The translations under genes were made by a program, and so were the position numbers. Below are positions 41,752 to 54,579 of a DNA stretch of 64,000 nt, piece by piece; the stretch's first letter is position 1; every line of letters begins with the position of its first letter. The notes under the pieces are model-generated. The model was not told the origin of the DNA, did no database searches, and saw only the letters and a list, made by a program, of their open reading frames with translations. The DNA is taken from NCBI RefSeq assembly GCF_030272615.1, contig NC_081414.1:907997009-908061008 (forward strand), read 5' to 3'. This stretch comes from Cryptomeria japonica. Its lineage: Eukaryota; Streptophyta; Pinopsida; Cupressales; Cupressaceae.

Positions 41752-44722
41752 CTAAGTCTCTACTGGTGGTTGTATAACTCCAAGCTGATCTTCGAGATAT
41801 TCAAAAGTCTCCTTAGGCAAAGGTTTTGTGAAAATATCTGCAAGTTGTTCTTTAGTATTCACATAAACCAGTTTTATCTCTTTTTCTTCAACTTTTTCCC
41901 TTAGAAAATTCAGTTTGATAGAAACATGTTTTGTTTTAGAGTGTAATACTAGATTCTTAGATATAGCAATTGCTGCAGTGTTATCACAATATATAGTAAT
42001 AGGTTCCTTGCATTTTACCTTTGTGTCTTTCAACATTTGTTTAAGCCATAGTACCTGTGTACAGTTAGTTGCTGCTGCAACATATTCTGATTTTGCTGTT
42101 GATCAAGATGTACAACTTTGTTTCTTACTCAACCAAGAAACTAATCTCTTTCCAAGAAAGAATGCTCCACCGGTGGTTCTTTTTCTATCATCCACATCTC
42201 CTGCCCAATTTGCATCTATGTATGCACATAGATCAAAATTTGCATCTCTAGGATACCATAATCCAAGATTTGCAGTGCCTTATAAGTACCGAAAAATCCT
42301 TTTTACTGCTGATTCATGATTTTCCTTAGGATTACTTTGAAATCTAGAAACAATACATACTGCATTCATAATATCAGGCCTGGTTTGTGTCAAATATAGT
42401 AAACCTCCTATCATAGATTTGTATCTAGTTAGATTAATAGGTGTAGATTCATCTCTTTGAGATAATTTGTCATTTGTAGTCATAGGTGTGCTTACCTGTT
42501 TAGAGTTCTCTATCCCAAACTTCTTTAGTAACTATTTTAGGTACTTGGATTGACTCAAAAACATACCTTTATTAGTCTTTGAAATTTGCAATCCTAAAAA
42601 GAATTTTATTTCTCCAATCATAGTCATTTCAAATTCTTGCTGCATTTTAATAGAGAATTCCTTACATAATCCATCTTCTCCTCTAAAGATTATATCATCA
42701 ACGAATACTTCTATAATCAAGATAACATCATTAGTTATTTTGTAATATAAATTGTTGTCTGCATTTCCTTTAGTAAAACCAATCTTTAAAAGATACTTAT
42801 CCAACCTTGCATACCAAGTTCTTGGGGCTTGTTTCAATCCATACAGAGTTTTTTTTAGCCCGCAAACCATATCATTGTCATCTGTCAAAGAAAATCCATC
42901 AGGTTGTTCAATATAGACTTCCTCTTCAAGATCTCCATTCAAGAATGCACATTTAATATCCATTTGATAAACTTTGTAGTTCTTGTGAGCTGCAAAAGCC
43001 AAGAATAATTTGACTACCTCAATTCTAGCTACCGGTGCAAAGGTTTCATTGTAATCAACTCCTTCTTTCTTAGAATATCCCTTACACACTAGTCTTGCTC
43101 TATTTCTGACAACCTTACCATCTTCATTAAGTTTGTTTCTAAATACCCATTTGGTTCCAATTACATTTTTATCTTTAGGTCGGGGAACTAATGTCCAAGT
43201 ATTATTTTTCTCAATTTGTCCTAATTCTTCTTCCATAGCTTTAATCCAAAATTTATCTTCCATGGTTCAATTTGAGAAATAAGACATACCTCTTCATTTT
43301 TCAATCTTCCTCTTGTCATAACTCCTTTAAATTTGTTTCCAATTATCTGATCTTTAGAATGATTCAATCTTACATACGAGGGTGTCTTAGTTTGTTGTTG
43401 TTCTTCAATTACTGTGGAATCCTTTGATGGTACCGAGGTAACTGGATCTTCATTTTCTACTGGTGGATTTAGTGTAGGTTCATTTGTCACAATTTCTGTT
43501 GCTGGTTCAGAGTCTATATACCTTGAAGTTCCTCTGAATTGTTCATCAATCTTTACATTTATACTCTCAACAATTTTCTACAATCTCTTATTAAAACATC
43601 TATATGCCTTGCTCTTAGATGAATAACCAAGAAATATTCCTTCATCACTTCTAGGATCAAATTTGCCAATATACTCATCTCTTCTAATATAACATTTACT
43701 TTCAAAAATTCTAAAATACTTAAGAGTAGGAGTATTACCAAGCCATAGTTCATGAGGGGTCTTACCAGTTTCACCTTTGATGTAAACTTTGTTGAATGTA
43801 TAGACAGTTGTGCTAACTGCTTCTCTCCAATATATATGTGGTAAAATTTCTTCAGATAACATACTTCTTGCTACATCCAAGATAGTTTTGTTTTTCCTTT
43901 CAACAACTGCATTCTGCTGTGGTGTCCGAGGTGCTGCTAACTGTCTTCTAATTCCATTCACTTCACAGGATGTATTAATGTCCTTAGATGTGAATTCACC
44001 TCCTTTGTCTGATCTTAAACATTTGATTTTCTTACCGGTTTCATTTTCAACCATTGCTTTGAACAGTTTGAACTTTCCAAGTGCTTCTGATTTTTCTCTG
44101 AGAAAAGTGACCCAACACATTCTAGAATAATCATCAATAATTAGCATGAAATATCTATCACCTTGTAAGCTTTTAGTTCTAGCTGGACCACATAAATCAG
44201 TGTGAATCAAATCAAGAGCATTATTGGATTTTTCTAGAATACTTTTGAGACTAGCTCTAACTTGTTTTCCAAATTGACATTCCTTACAAATTGTATTCTG
44301 AGGTTTCATAATTTTAGGTAGATCTCTAACTACCTTAGAAGTACTAATCTTCACCATGCAATCAAATTTTACATGACAGAGTCTCTTATGCCATAACCAA
44401 CTTTCATCTATATGAGCAATCAAGCATGCCTTTTCACTATTATTCAAATGAAAGATATTACCTCTAGTCTAATTACCGGTTCCAATTTCCAAACCAGTTC
44501 TATTCATGATTTTGCATTTTCCATTTTTAAATTGTAACTGAAATCCCTTCTCAACCAATTGACCAACACTTAAAAGATTATTCTTTAATCCTTCAACATA
44601 GTAGACATTGTCAATATTATGCTTACCATCAAGAGATATTGTACCCTTACCTTTGATTTAACAGGCTTTGTCATCTCCAAATATTACTAAACCTCCATTG
44701 TATTCTTGAAAGTTCAAGAATT
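41752..44722 (-). pseudogene. Copia D polyprotein remnant (protease to RNase H)
   Basis: Reading down from 44722: end of protease and GAG-pre-integrase (WLWHKRLCHVKFDCMVKI near 44405), integrase core (44290-43850; LIHTDLCGPARTKSL, RSDKGGEFTSKDINTSCEVN and the VVERKNK segment), a linker, then copia reverse transcriptase (43263-42532; [30 protein letters not shown] and VDDIIF), a final reverse transcriptase/RNase H stretch (42483-42280) and RNase H (42036-41752; IYCDNTAAI, LADIFTKPLPKETFEYL). Several frameshifts and stops. The E LTR at 44723 cuts it inside protease. Confidence 0.88.
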
Positions 44723-45779
44723 TGTTGGTATTTTGGTATGGTTTTTTCATTGATGTCAACACCTACTGAAAACAAGCACTTTGGGGATCCAACAACATTC
44801 ACCAGCAAGCAACTATTGCAACAATTACTGGTATATGGTTCACTGACAAGATATAATGTTCACCGGTACCTGGAATGATATGGAAGACACTTGGTAATGT
44901 TGAAGACATCGTGTGGACACTTTGATTTGAATAATTGATCATTGGTATATTTATATTTGCATATTTGCTTTCACTGGCAAATAGGTCCAGGTTATCTAGG
45001 GATACACCGGCAAGTTTATCTTTTCCAGATCAGCATGGCACGCTATGGAGATGATTTATTATTGATGTAAATGCATTAAGCCGACATGTTTAATCGGTTA
45101 TTGCATCGGATATTATATTGTATGTAAAATGATTTTATTGTAATATCTTGTAGAGCCGACCTACTAAAATTGGTCTTAGGTTATGGTATAAATGTAAGAT
45201 CTTATTTGTAAGATCAAATGTGGAATGCAAAAAAGAATTGAGTGAAGGTATATGCGAGATTAAGAAGAGGAGTACAAAAAGACATCATTTGAAGGTGAAG
45301 CTAGGTTTTTGTAGAAGCATATCAGCATTACATCGGTATTGAATCTAGCATATGAAGATGTTATCTTATACAGTACATTCTTATTGGATTTAACCATCCA
45401 ACTGTAGTCAGTGTGACTCCCATTTTGTGATTGAGCAGTGAGCTCTAGGCTATTGGCCTTTTTGCATGTGCAAACCCCATTTATGTACACTTACTATCTG
45501 TAGTAGTATCATCTAATTGTGGGTAAGGTTTCCCACCATGGTTTTTCCCCTTATAGGGTTTCCATGTACAAATATTGGTGTTATGTGTTGTGGATGACTT
45601 TATGTTTTTGTCATGCATTAATCTTTACCGATATAGCAATTTACTGTTAACACTGTCTACCGACATACTTAACTAGTTTACCGGTATTAAGCATTAAGTT
45701 GGTTAATTGGTTTTTGGTTTGAATTTGTTAGATAGCTGATTCACCCTCCCCCCCTCTCAGTTGTCTCTGGGACCTAACA
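44723..45779 (+). repeat. Copia E 5' LTR
   Basis: 1057 bp, TGTTGGTATTTTGG to GGGACCTAACA, same family and length as the copia A LTRs. Confidence 0.9.
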
Positions 45780-45835
45780 ATTGGTATCAGAGCCTAGTCC
45801 TCTTTTGCAGAAGTTTAACAACTTGAGGAGATCCA

Positions 45836-46415
45836 ATGTCTACTAATTACTTAATGAAGGATAGTCCTAAACTTGATGGAACCAACTATGGGATATGGAA
45901 GATCGGAATGGAGACACATCTGAATTGCATTGGCAAAGACATCTGGGAAGCTAATAAGAATGGTTATACTGTTGTTGGAGCTGGTCAGACTGCTCCAACT
46001 ACTTTAGCCAAAGATGAAGAGAATGATTGCAAAGCAAGAGAAGCAGTTTTGAGTGCATTATCAGATCAACAAATCATGGGATTATCAGATAGGTCTACTG
46101 CTAAAGCTATTTGGGATCATTTGGAAACACTAAATGAAGGAGATTCCATAGTCAAGATTGCAAAACTTGAAAGCTTCTGAGTCAGGTATGGACATCTAAA
46201 AATGGAAGAAGATGAAAGCATTTCTTCTTTAATGGAAATAGTAAATGAAATTGTTTTGGGTATTAAATGTTGTGGAGGAACTCTGAGTGAGGATGAAATT
46301 GTTTCAAAAATCTTATGAGGATTACCATTGGCATATAATTTGAAGGTTACTACTATAAATGAGTTGAGAACAATGCCTAATACATCAGTAACTAGGGATA
46401 CATTGATTGGAAAAC
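45836..46415 (+). pseudogene. Copia E gag, truncated
   Basis: ATG at 45836; 114 codons (MSTNYLMKDSPKLDGTNYGI, then the WKIGMETHLN segment) to TGA at 46178. The same frame continues with a recognisable gag (MEEDESISSLMEIVNEIVLG, CCGGTLSEDEIVSK), another stop at 46316, and ends at the junction with F. Lacks the zinc knuckle. Confidence 0.8.
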
Positions 46416-46418
46416 AAT

Positions 46419-48829
46419 ATTCATGACTTCTTTCAAGCATTAAAGGCCAAAATGAAGAAAAGAATCAGGTTATCACAAAAGATTGTCAACAAATACAAAG
46501 ATGAAATATGCTTTGTAATCAAGAAAGATGAAATCTAGATGGAAGCAGTCATCCCTAGGACAGTTTGGGTAACTGAGATGGGCTATGAAATAGATGATCA
46601 TTTAATTGAAACATATGCTAAAGCACTTTTGGAAGCCCCCAGAGAACCTAAGGAATAAATATTTGGTAGTGAAGAAACTATTGAAAGCCAAATACAATCA
46701 AAGAAAAGAGTGAAAAAGGTTGAGGCAGTTGTAAGGAAAGGTTCCAGACAAGCAAAAGTCATCAAAGAAGATGTGTTGAAGAAAACCGATATAACAGAGA
46801 TGACTTAGCAGCTCCACAACCTGAAACTCACCTATCACCGGTAGGTACTTCTTCGAGGAGTGACATGCTTGCAACTTTCAAAAGAGTTATAAGGAAAAGA
46901 GATCCCTCACCGGCAACCAAACCCTCACCCAGGAGGACAAGACAAAAACAACAAGTAGTGAGATCTCTGGTAAGAAAGGCTACACCAAAGAAGAAGAAAC
47001 TAACACCCAAAAAGAAGAAGAGGACAAACAAAGACTTGGCCCCTCTTGATATACTGTTGAATAAAATTACAGAGGAAGGTAAATTGAAAAATATAGAGAA
47101 AATATATGACACTTTAATAGTTGATGAAAAAGAACAAGTTTAAAATAGTGTTATATTGCATATGGATATGTATAAGAAGTTTTTGATGGAAGTAGTCAAT
47201 GAAATTCCAGATGAACTATTTAAAAGACTAGAAGAAAGAAAACAAGCAGTAATAGAACTGGACAAGAAAATAAAGATTGAAAAGCTACTTGTTGTATATC
47301 TGGTAAACTCACCCAAAGAAATTGATGACCTAATTGCTCAAGCCAATCAGATATTATTTTCTACTGCACATTGGCACGTTGCTTTAATGGTTGGAAGAGT
47401 TAATGAGGTGACTGAGGAGACAGAAAATGGATGGGATATATTCCTAGTTGAGAAAGAAAAACAAGAAGAGTACAGGAACCCCAAACCCATAAAAGCTTAT
47501 CAAAAAGATAGAGACAAGGGTAAAGGTAAAGCTGGTGGACCACCTAGTATCAAGGTTAGAGACAACTTACCCCCACCTCCTTTAATTACTCCACTGGTAA
47601 AAATAATAGCTATAGAAGATCAACTGGAAACTGAGAGTATGGATGTAGAGGATGATAATCCTAATCCTGAAGTCTTATATATTGTGGATGTTGATACTCA
47701 AAAGGTCAACATAGTGGTAGACAAAGATACAACTGATAAGACTAGCATGGCTAGTGAGTCTCCAGTAGCTGAGGAAACTGATAACACACAGGAGAAACTA
47801 GCAGAAGACAAAGAGAAAAAGGTAGATACTCAGACTCAGACTGAGGCAATACAACAAATAGAGAAACAAATAGAGCAAAAGGTTTTGGAATAGGAACAAC
47901 AACAATAGGAACAGGTACATAAGGAAACAGTACCACCGGCAACTAGTGAAGTAGAAAAACCATTGCTTAAAGAAATGCAGACACAAACAAACCTACCAGA
48001 GGTCAATACAAGCTTGGTTATTTCCACCGGTACTCAGATTGTTGGTTCATCATCAGGCTACAAGTCAACTAATGTGACTGAGGTACTATTAGATTCAATC
48101 AAGAAGATAACCGACTGCAGTTGACAAGCTTACAAGGCAATTGATGATACCATACCAATTTTGAAGGTAATTGCTCCTAACTGTAATATAGACAATAAAG
48201 ATTCTTTAGGACAACTTGATACACTGTGTAAATATATCACAGAAAACATTGAGAAAATAAAGGAAGAGTCATTAAAGGATAAAGTAGAAGTTGAAAAACA
48301 AAAATTCTTTGATGAGAAAATAAAGAAGTGTAACAGAGATTTTGACACACTTCTACTGGAATTATGTAATTTATTGAAAGAGTACAAAAATCTGTACAAA
48401 GATACCTGTAAAACAAAATTTTTGACTATAGATATAGACAAGAAGATGAGCAAGGTATAGGACGAGATCAATAAACTTGCAGATAATTTTGTTAAATCAC
48501 CTGATACACTATCAGTTTTTGAGGAGAAGATAACAAATTTTGAAGAAGAATTACTTAAATTGGAAAGAGAGAAAGAAAGAATAGTGAATAAGGCAAAGCA
48601 TTTGAGATCAAAACTAAGTCCAAAATTGGACTATCTAGCATCACTACATAAGGAAGTATCTGAGGCACTAATATAGGGAAAGAAAACACCGCCAGAGCAT
48701 TTGCAACATCTCACTGGTATAGTGAGGAGAACAAAAACAACAATAAAGGATAGCAAAAAGTTTATGCATAATATAAACTTGATTTTGGGAGATCTTTTTC
48801 AAATTGTAACCACCCAGTTACAAGGTTGA
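46419..48829 (+). pseudogene. F ORF: unknown charged coiled-coil protein, about 800 codons, broken
   Basis: One frame runs from about 46419 to 46808 (NIHDFFQALKAKMKKRIRL), then a frameshift near 46790-46810 and a second frame to 48829, with stops at 47141, 47891, 47906, 48122, 48458 and 48674. Features: a Lys/Arg-rich region (about 46890-47030; KKKKLTPKKKKR), an acidic-to-neutral middle with Thr/Glu/Gln runs (about 47700-47950), and a long coiled-coil-like C-terminus (about 48230-48720; EEELLKLEREKERIVNKAK). Nothing resembles gag, protease, reverse transcriptase or integrase. The length and continuity suggest a protein formerly under selection, perhaps a Gag-like structural product. Confidence 0.55.
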
Positions 48830-49030
48830 AACTACAAACTCTACTGACATCTTGACAACATTTGTCATTGATGCCAAAGGGGGAGTAGTGGGATGAGAAA
48901 ATTCAAATCATAGGAATCATATGCTCAAGGGGAGCTCACACATTTTTGGTAACATTTTTGGACTTCACATTTTTGGATACATCTTTTCAAATTTCTCATG
49001 AGTGTTGCCATCAATGCCAAAGGGGGAGAT

Positions 49031-49813
49031 TGCTAGCATATGCACACTCCAATGAGACATTGTATGTGATTGAAGGTTTTTTCATTGATGGAAACCTTGC
49101 AATCCTATGACATCAACAAAGGCATTATATCGGCATCAGTAGATCACACTCTACACCGGCACTCAGGACACCGACACCGACATAGAAGAAAGGAAGTATA
49201 CCGGCACAGAGGCCGACAGGATTTTTTTTTGTTTATTATTGAAAAAATTTGTAAGTCGACTTGGAAAATTGTAAAATGACTCATATATAAAAGAGATCAT
49301 TGTAGACCTTTGATAAGAGATGTAAGCATTAAAGAAAAATATTAGGTAGACCTATTATGCGAAATATAGGTTAAGGGGTTTATGTAAGTAGCAGAGTAGC
49401 AACTGGTATTGGATCAGGCATTGAAGATGCTATTGTAAAGTAGTACAAGATATTGGATTTGTATAATCCTCATTGTAAGTCAGTGAGACTTCCCATTGAG
49501 CAGTGAGCTCTAGGCAGTTGGCCTTCCTACATGTGCAGGCCCCTATTGTAAGTAATATTCTCTTATTGGCCAGTGAGTGAATATTGTGGGTCACAAATCC
49601 CACTGAGGTTTTTCCCACACTAGGTTTCCTTGTTAAAACCTTGTGTTATGGTGTGCTTTTTATGTGGATGTTCTTGAATTTGTTTATTGCATTATTTCTT
49701 GCATACCGATACATTATTATATTATATTCTGCATGTTTTAAGTTAAGAAATTCTAAACACCAGTTAGATACTTATTCACCCCCCCCTCTTAGTATTTGTT
49801 GGATTCCTAAAAA
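49031..49813 (+). repeat. F 3' LTR, truncated
   Basis: Begins TGCTAGCATATGCACACTCC after a purine tract. Shares the CCCCCCCCTCTTAGTA type end and the GAGCAGTGAGCTCTAGGC segment with the other copia LTRs, but the remaining sequence is different. The right end runs into the copia D LTR remnant. Confidence 0.65.
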
Positions 49814-50465
49814 AATCCAATAAGAATGTACTGCACAGAATAGCATCTTCATATGCTTGATTCAGTACCGGTGTAATGCTGATATGCTTTCATAAAAACC
49901 TAGCATCACCTTCAAATGATGTCTTCGTGTATACCTCTACTTAATCTCGCATATATCTTCACACAATTCTTTTTCGCATTCCACATTCGATCTTACAAAT
50001 AAGATCTTACATTTATACCATAACCTAAGACCAATTTTAGTAGGTTGGCTGTACAAGATATTACAATAAAAATATTTTACAAACAAAATAATATTCGATG
50101 CAATAACCGATTAAACATGTCAGCTTAATGCATTTACAACAATAATAAATCATCTCCATAGCATGCCATGCTGATCTGGAAAAGATAAACCTGTCGGTGT
50201 AACCCTAGGTAACCCTGGACCTATTTGTCGGTAAAAACAAATATGCAAATATGATTATATGAATTATTAATTATTCAAAACAAAGTGTCCACACGATGTC
50301 TTTGACATTACCAAGTGTCAGTGATCATTATATCATGCCAGTGAACCATATACCAGTAACCGTGCAATAGTTACTTGCTTGCCAGTGAATGTTGTTGGAT
50401 CACCAAAGTGCTAGTGTTTTAGTAGGTGTTGACATCAATGACAAAGCCATACCAAAATACCAACA
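49814..50465 (-). repeat. Copia D 5' LTR remnant
   Basis: 652 bp matching 40721-41393 in the D 3' LTR; the U5 side (about 390 bp) is gone. The right end CCAAAATACCAACA is followed by TTGAA. Confidence 0.88.
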
Positions 50466-50470
50466 TTGAA
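50466..50470. repeat. Target-site duplication of copia D, right (TTGAA)
   Basis: Matches 40325-40329. Confidence 0.9.
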
Positions 50471-53400
50471 AGCTTCCGGGTCAGGTATGAAAATCTGAAA
50501 ATGGAAGAAGATGAAAGGATTTATGCTTTTATGGAAAGAGTTAATGAAATTATTTTGGGTATTAAATGTTGTGGAGGAACCTTAAGTGAAGATGAAATTG
50601 TTTCAAAAGTTTTAAGAGGATTTCCACCGGCATATAAAATGAAAGTCACTACTATAAATGAGTTAAGAACAATGCCTAATACATCAGTAACTAGAGATAC
50701 ATTGATTGGAAAACTTTTAGCCTTTGAAATTGAGGAATTTGGTCTTGTTGCTACTATAAAGACAGATTTAGCCTTTAAAGCATCAACATCATCTACATCA
50801 TCATTTGACAAATCTGATTGGAAAGCCTTTTATGCAAGAGAACTTGAAGAAAGCAGGAAAGAAAATGAAGAACTTGAAGCACTATTTGCAAGGAAAATGC
50901 CTAAAGGTCTAGTTGGAAGTAAGTATGAAGGTAAAGAACCCTTTAAATGTTTTAATTGTAATAAGATTGATCACATGGCTTCAAGATGCCCTAATAGACA
51001 TGCTAGACTAAGAGAAGAAGCTAGAAGAACATACAAACCTAACCCTGAATATCAGAGATACAAATTTAAGAAGAATAAAGATAAATCTTGTTATCTTGCT
51101 GATGAGGGAGTGATTGATGATTCTGATGAGGATTTGATGGACAATGGATGGGTTTTTGTTGTTATAATAGAAGATCAACTAGCACATACAATACAAATAG
51201 TAGAGCAGGCCTTGGCAGCTAAAATTGAAGTAAAGGATGAATGGATCATTGATTCAGGATGCTCACATCATATGACAGGTGATAAAGGTAAATTCTTGAA
51301 CTTTCAAGAATATAATGGAGGTCTAGTAAGATTTGGAGATAATAAAGCTTGTTTGATCAAAGGTAAAGGTACAATATCTCTTGATGGTAAGCATAATACT
51401 GACAATGTTTACTATGTTGAAGGTTTAAAGCATAATCTTTTGAGTGTTGGTCAATTAGTTGAGAAAGGATTTCAGTTACAATTCAAAAATGGAAAATGCA
51501 AAATCATGAATAGAACTGGTTTAGAAATTGCAACCGGTAATCAAACTAGAGGTAATATCTTTCATTTTAATAACAGTGAAAAGACATGCTTGATTGTACA
51601 TATTGATGAAAGTTGGCTATGGCATAAGAGACTCTGTCATGTAAACTTTGATTGCATGGTGAAAATCAGTACTACTAAGGCAGTTAGAGATTTACCTAAA
51701 ATTGTCAAACCTCACAATACAGTATGTAAGGAATGTCAATTTGGAAAATAAGTTAGAACTACCTTTAAAAGTATTCTAGAAAAATCCAATAATGCTCTTG
51801 ACTTAATTCATACTGACTTATGTGGTCCAGCTAGAACCAAAAGCTTGCAAGGTGATAGATATTTCATGCTAATCATTGATGACTATTCTAGAGTGTGTTG
51901 GTTTACTTTTCATAGAGAAAAATCAGAAGCACTTGGGAAGTTCAAACTGTTCAAACCAATGGTATAAAATGAAACTAGTAAGAAAATCAAATGTCTAAGA
52001 TCAGATCAAGGAGGAGAATTTACATCTAAGGAATTTAATGCATTCTGTGAAGTGAATGGAATCAGAAGATAGCTATCAGCACCTCGAACACCACAGCAAA
52101 ATGAAGTTGTTGAAAGGAAAACCAAAACTATATTTGATGCAGCTAGAAGTATGTTATCAAAAGCAAATCTGCCACATGTATATTGGAGAGAGGTGGTAAG
52201 TACAACAGTCTATACATTCAACAAAGTTCATATCAAAGGTGAAACTGTTAAGACTCCTCATGAACTATGGTTTGGTATTACTCCTACTCTTAAATATTTC
52301 AAAATATTTGGAAGTAAATGCTATATTAGAAGGGATGACTATATTGGAAAATTTGATCCTAGAAGTGATGAAGGAATATTTCTTGGTTATTCATCTAAAA
52401 GTAAAGCATATAGATGTTTTAACAAAAGATTGCAAAAAATTGTTGAGAGTACAAATGTGAATATTGATGAACAATTCAGAGCAACTTCAAGGTATATAGA
52501 TTCTAAACCGGCAATAGAAATTCTAACAAATGAACCTACACTGAACCCAAGTTACATCGGTATCATCTGAAAATTCCACTGTGACTGAGGAACAATAGCA
52601 AAAAAAGACACCCCAATATGTAAAACTGAATCATTCTGAAGGTCAGATAATTGGAAACAAGTATAAAGGAGTTATGACAAGAGGAAGATTGGAAAATGAA
52701 GAGGTATGTCTTATTTCTCAAATTGAACCATCATCAATTAATGAGGCATGTGAAGATAAACATTGGATTAAAGCTATGGAAGAAGAATTAGAACAAATTG
52801 AGAAGAATAACACTTGGACATTAGTTCCCTCGCCTAAAGATAAAAATGTAATTGGAACCAAATGGGTATTTAGCAACAAACTTAATGAAGATGGTAAGGT
52901 TGTCAGAAATAAAGAAAGACTAGTGCATAAGGGATATTCTCAGAAAGAAGGAATTGATTACAATGAGACCTTTGCACCGGTAGCCAGAATTGAGGTAGTC
53001 AGATTATTTTTGGCTTTTGCAGCACACAAGAAATGCAAAGTATATCAAATGGATATTAAATGTGCATTTCTGAATGGAGATCTTGAAGAAGAAGTTTACA
53101 TTGAACAACCTGATGGATTTTGTTTGACAGATAACAAAGATATGGTTTCCAAGTTAAGGAAAGCTTTGTATGGATTGAAACAAGCTCCAAGAGCTTGGTA
53201 TGCAAGATTCGATAAGTATCTTTTGAAGATTGGTTTTTCTAAAGGTAATGTTGACAACAACTTATATTATAAAGTGACTAATGATGACATCTTGGTTATA
53301 GAAGTTTTTGTTGATGATATAATCTTTGGAGGAGAAGATGGACTATGTAAAGTATTTTCTATTGAAATGCAACAAGAATTTGAAATGTCTATGATTGGAG

Positions 53401-54254
53401 AAATAAAATTCTTTTTAGGATTGTAGATTTCACAGACTAACAAAGGTATATTCTTGAGTCAATCCAAGTACTTAAAGGAGTTACTAAAGAAATTTGGGAT
53501 GGAGAACTCTAAACCGGTAAGCACACCTATGACTACAAATGACAAACTATCACTAAGGGATGAATCTACACCTATTAATCCAACTAGGAACAAATCTATG
53601 ATAGGAGGTTTACCATATTTGACATAAACCAGACCTAATATCATGAATGCAGTATGTATTGTTTCAAGATTTCAGAGTAATCCTAGAGAAAATCATGAAT
53701 CAATAGAAAAAGGATTTTCCGGTACTTACAAGGCACTACAAATCTTGGATTATGGTATCTTAGAGATGAAAACTTTGAATTATGTGCATACACAGATGCA
53801 AATTGGGCAGGAGATGTGGATGATAGAAAAAGAACCACTGGTGGAGCATTTTTTCTTGGAAGCAAACTAGTTTCTTGGTTGAGTAAGAAACAAAGTTGTA
53901 CATCCTTATCAACAGCAGAATCAAAATATGTTGCAGCAACAACTAACTGTACACAGGTACTATCGCTTAAACAAATGTTGAAAGACATAAAGGTAAAATG
54001 CAAGGATCTTATTACTATCTATTGTGACAACATTGCAACAATTGATATATCTAAGAATCCGGTACTACATTCTAAAACCAAACATGTTTCTATCAAACTA
54101 AATTTTCTAAGGGAGAATAGCAAAAGAAATTAAACTGGTTTATGTGAATACTAAAGAGCAGATTACAGATATTTTCACTAAACCTCTACCTAAGGAGACT
54201 TTTGAATATCTTAGAGATCAGCTTGGGGTCATTTCCCCACCGGTAGATACTTAG
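50466..54254 (+). pseudogene. Copia A polyprotein, main part
   Basis: Continues gag after copia D. Gag core (50500-50750); zinc knuckle CFNCNKIDHMASRC (about 50950-50990); protease with WIIDSGCSHHMTGD (about 51240-51280); GAG-pre-integrase (WLWHKRLCHVNF, about 51612); a stop at 51749; integrase core (about 51800-52200; LIHTDLCGPARTKSL, RSDQGGEFTSKEF) with stops at about 51964 and 52069; linker; reverse transcriptase (52690-53460; [39 protein letters not shown]) with TAG at 53424; then RNase H in several frames (53640-54254; SWLSKKQSCTSLSTAESKYV, IYCDN, PPVDT end). The natural stop is TAG at 54252-54254. A frameshift lies near 54110. All core domains are present; at least six disruptions make it inactive. 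Confidence 0.9.
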
Positions 54255-54579
54255 AGAGTTGATGTTTGTCATCAACTGGTAGAATTAATAGAGAAATCTT
54301 TTACTTCGGCTTTGATGAGGAAGCTACTTCTCGAGGGGAGTAGTTGGTATTTTGTAATGAACCTGGTTTTATAATAACTTTTCCATTTGATGTCAAAGGG
54401 GAAGAGATTGGTATAGAAAAACAAAAGGAAACATATGTCACTCTCAGGGGGAGAGATTGTTACTTTAGGAGAGATTACTTATATTTTTGTAATTGTTCGT
54501 ATTTTGGTATTTGGCATTTCTATTTGGCATTTTGATGGTTTTTCCATCTTGTGTTGCCATCAATACCAAAGGGGGAGAT
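54255..54579 (+). other. Copia A 3' untranslated part with three purine tracts
   Basis: Three purine runs: CAAAGGGGAAGAGATTGG (about 54394), CAGGGGGAGAGATTG (about 54445) and the terminal CCAAAGGGGGAGAT (54567-54579) directly at the LTR. Only the last one borders the LTR. Confidence 0.75.

Larger units (their letters stand above)
44723..46415 (+). mobile_element. Copia E: 5' end only (LTR, primer site, part of gag)
   Basis: A + strand copia of the same family inserted in copia D. LTR 44723-45779, primer site TGGTATCAGAGC from 45782, gag from 45836. The element stops abruptly at about 46415, where similarity to copia A gag ends in GGAAAAC. No 3' LTR of this copy follows. GAATT at 44718-44722 would be the left target duplication; no partner was found. 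Confidence 0.85.
46416..49813 (+). mobile_element. F: 3' part of a non-autonomous-looking LTR element with an unknown long ORF
   Basis: Joined to copia E at about 46415 and to the copia D LTR remnant at about 49814. It has a coding frame (46419-48829), an untranslated part, a purine tract (AAAGGGGGAGAT at about 49019-49030) and an LTR of its own beginning TGCTAGCATATGC (49031). The LTR differs from that of the copia A/B/D/E family. No reverse transcriptase or integrase lies between ORF and LTR, so either the pol genes were upstream or the element depends on others. Confidence 0.65.
40330..50465 (-). mobile_element. Copia D: - strand element inside copia A, itself rearranged
   Basis: Starts TGTTAGGTCCC (40330) and ends CCAAAATACCAACA (50465), flanked by TTGAA. 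The low-coordinate end is the 3' LTR (40330-41393), followed by RNase H, reverse transcriptase, integrase and part of protease (to 44722). The rest of protease, gag, primer site and about 390 bp of the 5' LTR are missing: their place is taken by pieces E (44723-46415) and F (46416-49813). Only 49814-50465 of the 5' LTR remains. Confidence 0.88.

Noticed and set aside
49070-49279. 69-codon frame in the F LTR
   Set aside because: Lies within LTR sequence with a His/Arg-rich chance run; no support as a gene.
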